Shown: piece by piece, positions 33,630-42,992 of the stretch
Layout of the letters: each line of letters begins with the position of its first letter
Numbering within the stretch: position 1 is the stretch's first letter
Source of the DNA: Amoebophrya sp. A120
Taxonomy: Eukaryota > Sar > Dinophyceae > Syndiniales > Amoebophryaceae
Direction of reading: 5' to 3'
Length of the DNA stretch: 64,000 nucleotides
NCBI GenBank assembly: GCA_905178155.1
Contig: CAJINV010000006.1
Location: forward strand, 4,754,921 to 4,818,920
Program-made: the position numbers and the translations under genes
The notes under the pieces: generated by a model
What the model was told of the DNA's origin: nothing
The model's database searches: none
What the model saw: only the letters and a program-made list of their open reading frames with translations

Positions 33630-36600
33630 TCAACAGCCGGCATTCGATGAGGACAGTGCTGTGCAGTCACCATCTCTATCCACTGCAAAAATATCGTGCC
33701 CGCAGTAATCCTCGCAATCTTCATGCATGACAGATTTGCAGATGCAGTCCCAATTGCATCTTCTTTACCTAGTTCAAACCCCTGCATGACAAACTTGCTT
33801 CGCATTCCTTCCGGAAGAAGATAGTTTTCATTTTTATGATTGCCAGCCGCTTTCGCTTTGTAATAGTAGGCACGATACTTTTGTTGCACTGTGTAATTTT
33901 CTTCTTCCATGAGCACCTGGGGGTCCGGCAGAACAACTTCGTCTTCGTCGCCCGCCTTCGCTTCGTCGTCGTGCTTACCGCCCAGCCCAGTTGTACTCGC
34001 CGCAGCGTGGTCACCTTGTTGCTCACCTTGGGCCGGCACATGGCCAACCTCTGGTACCCTCTCCTCACTGGCCGGGTCGGGAGTGGGGGTTTGCTCCTGT
34101 CGTGGGGAAGGTGTTTGCGCCGGAGGACCCGGGGAGGTCGGTGCATTGGTCCTCCGACTTCGTTCTTCATCCTTCAAACGGTTCAGCAGCACTCGAAATG
34201 GATCGTCGTTGCCGGGCTCCTCTTGGCGGAAATTGCGCTCCCCACTCGCGTTCGAGATCCATTCAGTCAGCACGTTCAAGTGGTGCTGTTTTCGTATGCA
34301 ATGCAAATGTATCACACAAGGAGCAGCTAAAGTGAGTGTGGGTCTGATTGTGGCAACTTGCCTTTTTCTTATTTTTGTTTTGACAAACTGAAAGTGAAAG
34401 ACAAAGAGAAACCTTGCTAGGAAGAAACTAAGTAGAAGCGAAATACTGAACTTGCAATGCTGACTCGGTAAAGAAATGAGAAGCGCCAGGCATTGAGGTG
34501 TTTGATGAAGGAGATAAAGATTTGTCATGCAGTAATATCAAAACTGCATCTGCAACGTCCATCAATTTGCCAATAACTAAAAGTGCGATACTTTTGTACT
34601 GGATATCAGTGCTTTCGACCCAGTTCTCCCATATCTGCGACACGCAAGGCTTGTTGCAGTCGAACGCGCCGGTGGTGTCGTATCAAACGGAGGCAATCCC
34701 GAGTCCGAGATACATCAGGGGGATTTGCATGACGCCATACCACTATGCGTTCCAAAAATGCGCCTGGGTCTGGCTGGAGGGACGATGCAAACTTGCGTGT
34801 CATGCGGATTCTGCTTCTTGTGGAATAGCGACATTTCTGTGCTGCATAGTCAGCAGATGTTGACGCACGATTTTTATGCGCAGGAGCGGGTATCTCTTAT
34901 GCAGACTACGCATACAAAAGAATTGCGCAAAATGTTTCTTGCAAGCCGCGTCGGCTTTCTTCCAGACTCAGATTATAATACGTAATTTGCACTTGATATC
35001 CAAGAAAAGAAAGACAGCGGGGACATGTTGCACAACATTCCGAGGAAGACCGCCGCCAGCACGTACATGACCGTGATCGGCATTGCCATCGCGCGCAAAT
35101 CGCTGCACCACCGGGGAAAATCGCTTCGCGCCACAGGTACTTGTCCCTCAGCTCCCGCCTCAGCTCCGTCCACCCCTGCGAGAAAACGGCCATGCCCAGC
35201 AATATCCATTTTCGCATCGCACGAACTGCAGCCGTTGTCCAGAACTCGGCTCCGCCCCGCGCGGGTGGCTCGTCGAATGGATCGGCGGGGCGAGCGAATA
35301 GCCTCCGCAATGGATCGTCGATCCCCTGAAGCACGAACTGTATCAACGCCAGCGACATATAAAAACAGTTCGTGCTCCCGGGGTCGACGTCGGCAATCCG
35401 GCTTTCGGCGTCGTGGTCTCGTCGTCCGGCGAAGGCCCCGGGCACCATGCAGTACGGCGACCCGGGAACGACCAACACTCCGCAGGTCGGGTCGCCGTAC
35501 TCTTGCGCCGGTGCCCAAAACGAGCGGCACGCCGCGTCCGTGAACCACCGCGACAGCAGTTGGATGCGGTGGCTCACGTAGTCCCGCATGTAACAAGAGT
35601 TGCTCGTCCCTGGGCATTATGCATTGCAAACAGGTCTGGGTCTGGAAGTCGTACCACTTCGTGCTACGCAAATTGGGAAATCCTGTTCATGCAGGGTAGG
35701 TATCAGAAGGCCTGCGCAAAAGCTGTAACACCTTGGCGTGCATTCCAGACAATTTGCATAAAAAGTAATCTAAAATCAGATGCATGAGAAACAAGACACT
35801 CTTCCAGATCCAGACATATTTGCATTTGATAGCCTACTGTGCCAGACTTTGACGCTCCCGAGGTAGGTGCTTCCCATGTCCCGAGACCACCCGGCCCGCG
35901 AAGCGACAAACAGGGATCCGCCACCACGGGTGCGGTCGCCGTCGAAGTGGATGTCAATGAGCCCCTGCCCCGCAATGCGGAACATGAGGCTGACGTGCAG
36001 CCCGATGCCCCAGACGGATAAATCTCCTAAACAATAGAGATTTAGCAAGATTTCCATCTCACCCTCCTCCATGGTGGAAAAATCGTTGATCGTGGCCAGC
36101 CGGTGAGCCCAACCCGCCTGTCTTTCATGGTACGACTTGTACTGCTGCAGAATCGCCATCACGAGCAAAAACCACAAGCCTGGCAGAAGCAGCACGTGCG
36201 GGCGGCTCCCAGCATGGATGTCATGCTCCAGCTGCGTGATTATCCTAAGAAAACTCTTCACCATAGGAACCACTTACATCAATTTCAATTTTCTTTTGCA
36301 TCAAGTTTGATATGCGTCTTATGCACACGACGCGTCCTCACGGTCAACAACGTCAACAGAAAATATCAGGTGCAAGTGTGCTGTGCTGGTGCAGGATCCA
36401 GCTGGTGCTACTTCCCTGCGTCTTCAGCACATCATGCACGTGCTGCGTCATCATGTATTGAAAATTGAGGGCGGTGCTTGTGGTGGAGGTTTCGTTACTT
36501 GACATAGCGACGCGCTCCAGTAATTCTTCGACTGTTGTGGTGTTAAAGGTGCTGCTTTTCGCTGACGGAGATTTTCCCGCGCGTTGTGGAACAAGATCTG

Positions 36601-36841
36601 GGCTTGTGGTTCCGGGGTCGTCACTCGGGCTGCACTGCATGTTGTAAATTTGTTCTTCAAGAAGCAGGAGTCCACTAAGCGGCCCGCTTCCACTTTCTGT
36701 AGCCCTAGCGCACATGCTGTCTCCAAGTTTCATCCCCGACGCCGGATCCATTGCCGGTGGTCCTTCCACCGCACCATCTGCTGACAGTGCAGTGTCAGAT
36801 GACGCCACGAGCAAACACAGGAAGGAGAAATGACGCCGCAT
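33630..36841 (-). CDS. unrecognised secreted/multi-pass membrane protein, about 650-674 codons
   Basis: Minus-strand exons 36841-36366, 36235-35832, 35612-34999 (with a 38-nt internal intron), 34738-34606, 34289-33896 and 33671-33630. With the 38 nt removed they sum to 2,025 nt. It starts with a signal-like MRRHFSFLCLLVASSDTALS. Hydrophobic segments follow (VLLLPGLWFLLVMAIL, ITVMYVLAAVFLGMLC), then a hydrophilic Pro/Glu-rich C-terminal tail. Conserved-looking stretches include Cys pairs around GTSNSCYMRDYVSH and GDPTCGVLVVPGSPYC. One TGA is in frame at 34684-34682. It disappears if the intron at 34744-34998 really extends to 34681. Family unknown. Confidence 0.65.
33677..33895. mobile_element. 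introner, family A (diverged), last intron of the membrane-protein gene
   Basis: Starts TATCCACTGCAAAAATATCG and ends CGATACTTTTGTTGCACTGTGTA. Flanks ATCTC/ATTTT. Excision gives LMEEENGDCTALSSSNAGC and a stop. Confidence 0.8.
34295..34605. mobile_element. hybrid introner with unlike ends
   Basis: The left end TATGCAATGCAAATG resembles family B and the right end CTTTTGTACTGGATA family A. Flanks TTTCG/TCAGT do not match. Frame is kept (WVESTEQHHLNVLTEW). It could be two overlapping insertions or a recombinant. Confidence 0.7.
34744..34998. mobile_element. introner, family B (diverged)
   Basis: Starts TATGCGTTCC and ends TTTGCACTTGATA. Flanks ACCAC/TCCAA. The left boundary may instead be at 34681 (TATCAAACGG), which would also keep the frame and remove an in-frame TGA. 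Confidence 0.7.
35618..35831. mobile_element. introner, family B
   Basis: Starts TATGCATTGCAAACAGGTC and ends CATATTTGCATTTGATA. Flanks GGCAT/GCCTA. Excision gives VWHSRPGTSNSCYMRD in frame. Confidence 0.88.
36241..36365. mobile_element. possible introner, weak inverted ends
   Basis: Starts TATCCTAAGAAAACTC and ends ACAGAAAATA. Flanks do not match. Placed because its removal joins the signal-peptide exon to the membrane exon in frame. Confidence 0.45.
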
Positions 36842-37288
36842 CTTTATTTCATTTCTCCGATACTTCTGAATCTGAATCTGATTCTGATTGAAAAAAATAA
36901 AACTTATCCCGGGTTCGTTTCCCGTTGGGAAAACTGCTTGGGGGAAACCGTTGGGTAATAGTCTCAATCTTCTTTATCTTTTTCTTTTCCCGAAAGAGTT
37001 CGAAGTCTCTTGCTTCAAAAAACTTCTGCCCCCTGCTTTTGTTGTGTATTAGACTGACAAATGCTTGTACAAAAATTCACACACAACCACCTGAGGCGCA
37101 TTTCAGGTGTAACACGAAAAGTAGACAAGACAAGTCTTTGTACGTACAATAGACCTGGCACTGGCAGACGAAACGTTCACGATTGGCCCTCGCGCCAGTG
37201 TGCCGAAGATGTACATCATGACTTTTTATCCGACTTCGCTCACGATTGATCATGATTTTTTCGACATGACGGTAAGAGTAACGACGTA

Positions 37289-37657
37289 ATGTTCACCTCG
37301 ATATCATTGGACGAGTTTCACGACCACGAGCACATCGTATTGACGAAGATAGGATGGGCAACTGATCGTGGTACTGACGGTGACGCAAGGGTAGTACCGA
37401 GGCAAAGCCAGATCTCATCAGAGAGAGGAAAGCGACCACGTTTGCGACGGAAGCCCCTGCCTCAACAGACGACGACGTTGAATAAGAAGCTCGTGAGCCT
37501 TCTGAGTTTGATGGCTGCTGTAGTACTAGTAAGTTTAGTTTCATGTTGCGGTGCTTGCCTAGGGAAGCGTCATATCAACGTCGACGCAGCTGCTACATCT
37601 TCACGGGCACAACCACTGCAGCTGCCACAGCACACAGACACGACAGCGTCAATCTGA
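37289..37657 (+). CDS. possible small single-pass membrane protein, 122 aa
   Basis: An open frame from ATG at 37289 to TGA, with a basic region, then one hydrophobic segment (LVSLLSLMAAVVLVSLVSCC), then a Ser/Gln-rich tail. No introner and no recognised family. The organised order of regions supports coding. The lack of any homology cue keeps confidence low. Confidence 0.4.
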   Translation: MFTSISLDEFHDHEHIVLTKIGWATDRGTDGDARVVPRQSQISSERGKRPRLRRKPLPQQTTTLNKKLVSLLSLMAAVVLVSLVSCCGACLGKRHINVDAAATSSRAQPLQLPQHTDTTASI

Positions 37658-37794
37658 ACTAGACTCAACATCTATGTCCGAGGCCCAACGGTAACGGCTT
37701 TTCGCGTCGAACGAACACAGACTGATGGCGTACACTGACTCGTAAGGCGGTGCATTTGCTGCAGTTCCACTACTTGATTGCATATGCTTCATAA

Positions 37795-38110
37795 TAACAA
37801 AGGCGGGCCCGCGCGCGCTCCCCCCCTGCGCGGACGCGACCGGCCGGTCCGGCGACACTGACAGACCCCTCCATACGTGCCAGCACGCAGGCAGCCAGCC
37901 TGCCACACAGACACACATAGCGACGACACGATGAAGACCGCGCCACAAAACAATGACGGACGGAACAGCCCGGGAGGGGCGGGGCCAGCGCGCCTGCAAA
38001 CGGGGCCAACACAACGAACATCGCAAGCGCCACCAGGCGCTCGGCCGCCGGGCTTGCTTGGGGCGGGCGGGGAGTGCGGCAGGGACACACAACACACCCC
38101 GGGGCGCATT
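37795..38110. repeat. GC-rich dispersed repeat, copy 2
   Basis: Partner of 31630-31960, same orientation. Confidence 0.55.
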
Positions 38111-38654
38111 GTGCTAGAGGGCAACACCGCGACCGGGCCCCAGAGAGCCAGCCTGCCTCCCTCGGGGGGGGCGGCGGCTCCTCCCCCAAGGGCAAGGCGC
38201 CGCGCGGCGCCGCCATCGGCGCGGCGACACGAAAACGGTCCCGCCCGCCAGGCGCGCGCCGGCGAAGGCGGGGCGGCGACAGGCAGAGAGGCCAAGGAAA
38301 ACCGCGGCGCCATCCTGGACGGTATTCCGCTTTCCCCCAGGCGCTCCAGGCGCTCCGCCATTATTAGAGCACGGGCCACCCTGTTTCTTGGCTTCCGGAG
38401 GAAACAGTGGGCGCTCGCTCTCCCTCGACGATCGGCACCTGGATAGGCGCCCGCCGAAGACGCCACGGAGGGCGATGCGCACGAGCTGCCAGGGCGTCGC
38501 CGGAGCCGGAGCCCCCAGCGCGTAGCCGGATTTGGAGGCGCCGCGGCCCCCGATGTCGTTCATGCGCAAGCCCTCGAAGCTGCTCGCTTTTTTTTGGCAG
38601 CTGGCGGCCCGGCCGGCGGGGACGGGGGTAGGCATGATGATAAAAGCGCCATAT

Positions 38655-38830
38655 TCAACCGGCCTCAAAGATGGCGGACCTATCTAACCAAAGCGTAACT
38701 AGAAGAAGGAGTTGTAGGCATAGTAAGTTACGTTTCCACTCTTGCTCGCCGTTAGCTGAGCAGACGGGCTCGTCGCTCTCTTAAAATTCTTGTCCTCCCT
38801 CATCACTAGCAAAAGTCTGATGCTCTCATC
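38655..38830. repeat. dispersed repeat, copy 1 (AAGATGGCGGACC type)
   Basis: Shares AAGATGGCGGACC, then GTAGCTGAG-like, GTCCT, CTCATCA-TAGCAAAA and TG-TGC-CTC in the same order with 40070-40260. Confidence 0.6.
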
Positions 38831-40069
38831 TTCAGGGGCTCGCGTTGTGGAAGACAAATCGGAATCGCATGTGGAAAGTATAAGCACTCACGCTACCAAA
38901 TAGACCGCCGGGATAGAGACAGACTCTTACTATACTCAAACTCACACGGACACGGTCACAAACATACGCCTTTTCGGACACACGACAACCAACTTTGCAG
39001 CCGGTTTGTGCATACAAACTGACTTTTCAGCAGGCGTGAGCCTTGCGCGATTGATCAAATTCCAGCCACGCGCTCCTTTCAGCATCTGAGGAACGACCCG
39101 GGCCACGGCCCAGTCGGGAGCAAGACCACCCAATCCAGGGCCGATCTGTCGAACGATGCCCCGCGGCGTGGTGTCTGGACTAGCCGGCGCGCCACGCGCG
39201 GCAGGGATGGGAGAGACCAATGGCCACAGGACAGAAGCAACGGCCCCGCCCGACGACCAACGTGGCGGTGGCCGGCCCGCGTGCCGGCCTTTAAAAACCG
39301 CGCAGCCCGCCGGAGGGGGGCGGGCGTTGCGAACAAAACAATGGGCGGCAATCGGCCGCCATGCATTGCCCGCATCCCATCCATTACAACACGCGGCGCC
39401 CGGGCCGCCGGGAGGGTTGGCATCCGAATGGGCCCGCACGCTACGGCGCGCTGCCTATCTAACCATCGCGCCCCCGTCGGCCCCCCACCACACGCCACCC
39501 AACCGCTGGGCACTCCCACCCTTCTGAGGGGAGCTCTGCGCGCAGGCTAAACTGCTGGAACTTCATCAGGGCCCGCCCATCCTCCGCCTCATATAAACAT
39601 CAAGGCGAGACATGGTAGGCAACGTGTTGCGTAGTGGCCTCGCACAGGTCGGGCAGGAGACCGCCGCGCACGGCGTCAGGCCCTGCGAGCTCGAAGTCCG
39701 GGCCCGCCGCCAAAAAGGGCACACCTTTTCGGCACAGGAAAGCGATATGCTTCACCCACTGGCCGCCTCCATTGTATCCCAGGCGCCCCCTGGCAGGTAT
39801 CATCCCAGGCAACGGGCCCCGCATCAAAAGGCTGCAAACCGCGCGCGAGGCATGGCGCGCGTACCGGTCGCGCGCAAGCATAAATAGCGCCACCACCGGT
39901 CGGAAGAAGACACTAGACCGACCACCATCGGCGCACGTCAACCGGAAGCAATATTTTGCCGACGCGATGCGCTTCTTCATCAAGCGAACCGTCCGTGCCT
40001 GTGACCGGCAGGCGACACTGCTGCGGAAACGGTGGGCATGACGATGAAGACAACTTCATAAAAAATCTA

Positions 40070-40260
40070 CTTCAAAGAAGATGGCGGACCATCGTAATGT
40101 GGAGTCGTCTCACTCAATAAAAGCGCAGCTCCACCAGCCACGTCTCTCTCGCAGAGCGGTAGCTGAGGCGCTTGCTGCTCTCCAAACCCTCGTCCTAGTG
40201 CCGCTCATGATCAATAGCAAAAACCTGGTGCGCTCTAGAAGAGTTCCTTCTCTGGAAGAC
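40070..40260. repeat. dispersed repeat, copy 2 (AAGATGGCGGACC type)
   Basis: Direct-orientation partner of 38655-38830, 1.4 kb away. Encodes MADHRN at its start, but coding is unproven. Confidence 0.6.
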
Positions 40261-40989
40261 CAATCCTGCTATACGCGCATGGAAAGCTCGCCTAACCAAG
40301 AGGACATGGAGAAATGGTCCGGTATAGCGGACGACACATTTTGGGCCACGTGAAGACCTCCATTCTCCTTTCGCAATAGCGATACTATCTACTTTTCCGA
40401 TAAAGTGTACAGAAGAAACTCTTTGTTAAGTACATTCTCAATAGTTTTTGCTGAAGTTTCACGGAAATAAGATACAGGCTCGCCGTCAACGCCAATTCTC
40501 TTCTTGTCGTTTTTTTGCAAGGTCAAATCTAGTACTGATATAACAGTTTTTAATTTTGGTATACGGACGATAATAAATTCAAGAAATGTTGTTCTAGTTG
40601 GTAGAAAGTCGTTTACGTGTGAAAGTTTGGCTCGTTCATATATGATGTAAAGTGATACAGCTTCAATGGATAAACTCAAAATTGAATAATTCGAAAGTCA
40701 ACCCTGGCAGGTTCAATCGTACAGGGAAAGCAGGAGACAGATTTCCAAACAAATTTAATCATCGTCATATTTGTGTACATCAAAAACGGAGAGAAATAAA
40801 GCTAAAGTCGAATCTCAGTAAAGAAAAACAGCTGCTAGTGTGAGAAATGTATATCTTTTTTCGAAAAAAGATACTGCTACTGCATAATCTAGTTGCTCGT
40901 GGTCCTCTGGATCAGGCAGGGAAACGATGTGGCTTTTCCCCTTGAAGCAGCTCCTGCTTCATCTTCACTCTTATTTTCCTAGACTCTGC

Positions 40990-41170
40990 CATGCATTGCA
41001 AAAGTATCGTGATCATCCTAGGAGCTTTTGCAATACAAATTTCAAGTTGCAGCTCAGCATGACAAATGGAATTTGTCGTGTTCTTTTACCTTAAGATGAA
41101 GAAGATAGAAGATCTGTCATGCATAGCCGCAATTAGAATTAGGACGAGCTCGATACTTTTGCAGTTTATA
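40990..41170. mobile_element. introner-type element, family A, just past a stop codon
   Basis: Starts CATGCATTGCAAAAG (first base changed from T) and ends CTTTTGCAGTTTATA. Flanks TCTGC/TCTGG. It lies 12 bp beyond the TGA of the minus-strand gene ending at 41183, so it would be in its 3' UTR. Confidence 0.85.
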
Positions 41171-41182
41171 TCTGGTGCCGTC

Positions 41183-42992
41183 TCACAAGTCTCCCGCGAG
41201 CGCGTCCGCCGAGTCAGCGTGGGTCTGATGTTGAGAGATTTTTGCGCAGTTTGTCATGCAAACACGAATACGTAGATCAACATTTCTTTTTCTTCATGCA
41301 GAGTGACGCATTACAAGATCCAACACCAAATAATCATCTTGACTTCTCACCGGAATGAATTTCTTCATCAGGCCGAATTGCTTCTTGTCATCCGATATGC
41401 ATTGCAAATACGTCTGGGCCTGGAATCATGTAAAGTTGTGATGCGCGTTTCAGATCACGTGAAAATCTGTCATGCATAGATTACGAAAGGGAAAGTTGCT
41501 CATGTCTTGTCACCGAGGTGGAAGGAAATTTGTCATGCGGATTTATTGTTGACGGTGAGTGATGCAAAAAATGATGAGAACCTGTGATGCTAGCCCTTGC
41601 ATTCCGGACCCCCTGCGTCATGCCCAAACGACATCACACTCTTTGTCCTCCATGGTACCGAGACAAATTTGCATTCGATATCCAACATCTGCTTGCGGTG
41701 GTATCAATTTGGAAAAAAGCATCCTTCTGCAGCTCTCGCAGTGAGCAGGTGAAGATCGTATGAAAATCACTTCAGCAACAGCAACTTACAGTCGCTTGGA
41801 AAGTACGAAGTAAAGTTGTAGTACAGTAGGAGTGGAGTAGGACCAGCTCCTTTGGCTTTGCATTACAAGTTCCAGAAATTGACCACGTCCGCGTCTCTTA
41901 CAATATGCTGCCATCCACGTCGTGGTTATGAAGACGAGAGTCGCAGAAAGAGCTGCATATTCCAAATCCATATCAAGAACAGGGTGTTCTGCTTCGGTAT
42001 CCAGAATGAAAATCTCATACTGCAGCGACATTTTTCTTTCAATGCTTATTCGAAAAAGATATAAAAAGATCCTGGCACTTTTGTTTTTCTCGCATGACAA
42101 GTTTGGTTTGCTAAGCACATAGGACGTCGGTAAAGAGTTAGTTTGTAATGCAAACAACAGGGCTCGATCGAATACGAATTTTTTTTCTGTAGTGTGTAAG
42201 ACGGGCTTTTTACAATTTCAATTCCAGGCGTCGCCAAAGTACAGGCTTTCTCCTTCGTATCCATCTGCGAGGACATTTTCTGAATTGTGGTGGAGAACCA
42301 GCAGGGCTGGGGCGAATGCACCAACCTGTTGTTCCGAATATATTTTCAAAGTTTTTACTTTTCTACTTTTTTTACGCGCTATATCTTGTCAAACGAAATC
42401 GAAAAAAATGAATCAGCACTCAGCATCGGCCCATGCAGGAAAAAAAAAAAGTTTGTCATGCCAAAAGAGCACAGTTCGTGCGAATCGAACTTCAGAAGCA
42501 GTAAGTATCGGTACTTACCACTGCAGGCACCCACCCGCATGGAGGGGCTTTTTCATGCGAAACACGTCGTAGCGCGTCTGGTACTCGGCCTTGGTGTAGT
42601 AGACCACGACCGGCGGACGGGCAATTTCCACCGGGTCCTCTTTGCTCGCACGGGTGCTAACCGTCTTCGAGGTGTTCTGCTTGCTACCCGTATCCACTGT
42701 AAATACGTCAGGGTCTGCGAGGATGCAAACTTGTCATGCGGACTCTAGACACGGCAAAAATCTGCGTTGTACTATGTGAGATTTTTGTTCTCCGGGAGAG
42801 GAAATCTCTCATGCAGAACACTACGAATGCTGGAGAAACCCTTTGTTTCGATCAATTTGTCATGCTCTGTGTGCATTCCAGACCTGCTAGCTCGCGGATG
42901 CAAAAACCACATGACAAGTGTCTGATTTCCTTCAGACCCAGAAATATTTGCGTTTCATAGGCCATCATCGTGATCATCTTCATGCTCGCCAT
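41183..42992 (-). CDS. small single-pass membrane protein, 160 aa, seven exons
   Basis: Minus-strand exons 42992-42960, 42685-42519, 42325-42223, 41992-41906, 41690-41680, 41390-41351 and 41224-41183 total 483 nt. Features: basic Met-rich start (MASMKMITMM), KAEYQTRYDVFRMKKPLHAGGC, one hydrophobic segment (YAALSATLVFITTTWMAA), then a short tail ending ADALAGDL. Two introns are canonical GT-AG, the others introners. One exon is only 11 nt. The 11-nt exon needs a 3' cut 4 nt beyond the usual position (at AAG|CAG), so that junction is the least certain. Function unknown. Confidence 0.72.
41225..41350 (-). other. canonical GT-AG intron, 126 bp
   Basis: Minus-strand donor CCG|GTGAGAAG and acceptor CATCAG|ACC. 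No inverted ends. Confidence 0.8.
41396..41679. mobile_element. introner, family B
   Basis: Starts TATGCATTGCAAATACGTC and ends AAATTTGCATTCGATA. Flanks TCCGA/TCCAA. Confidence 0.9.
41701..41905. mobile_element. introner, diverged
   Basis: Starts TATCAATTTGG and ends CTCTTACAATA. Flanks GGTGG/TGCTG are poor. Separates the membrane-segment exon from the 11-nt exon. Confidence 0.65.
41998..42222. mobile_element. introner, singleton family
   Basis: Starts TATCCAGAATGAAAATC and ends TTTTTACAATTTCAAT. Flanks TTCGG/TCCAG. Frame is kept (LATPGAEHPVL). Confidence 0.7.
42326..42518 (-). other. canonical GT-AG intron, 193 bp
   Basis: Minus-strand donor TG|GTAAGTAC and acceptor CAACAG|G. Splicing completes a TGG codon. 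Confidence 0.85.
42691..42959. mobile_element. introner, family B (diverged)
   Basis: Starts TATCCACTGTAAATACGTC and ends AAATATTTGCGTTTCATA. Flanks ACCCG/GGCCA do not match. Frame is kept (MASMKMITMMA then SKQNTSK). Confidence 0.82.

Larger units (their letters stand above)
37658..40911. other. GC-rich, repeat-bearing region without a firm gene
   Basis: Blocks 37.8-38.65 and 39.05-39.9 kb are very GC-rich and open in many frames. Two diverged copies of another repeat lie here (38655-38830 and 40070-40260). No introner is present. A 90-codon frame at 40081-40353 lies inside the second copy. Confidence 0.5.
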
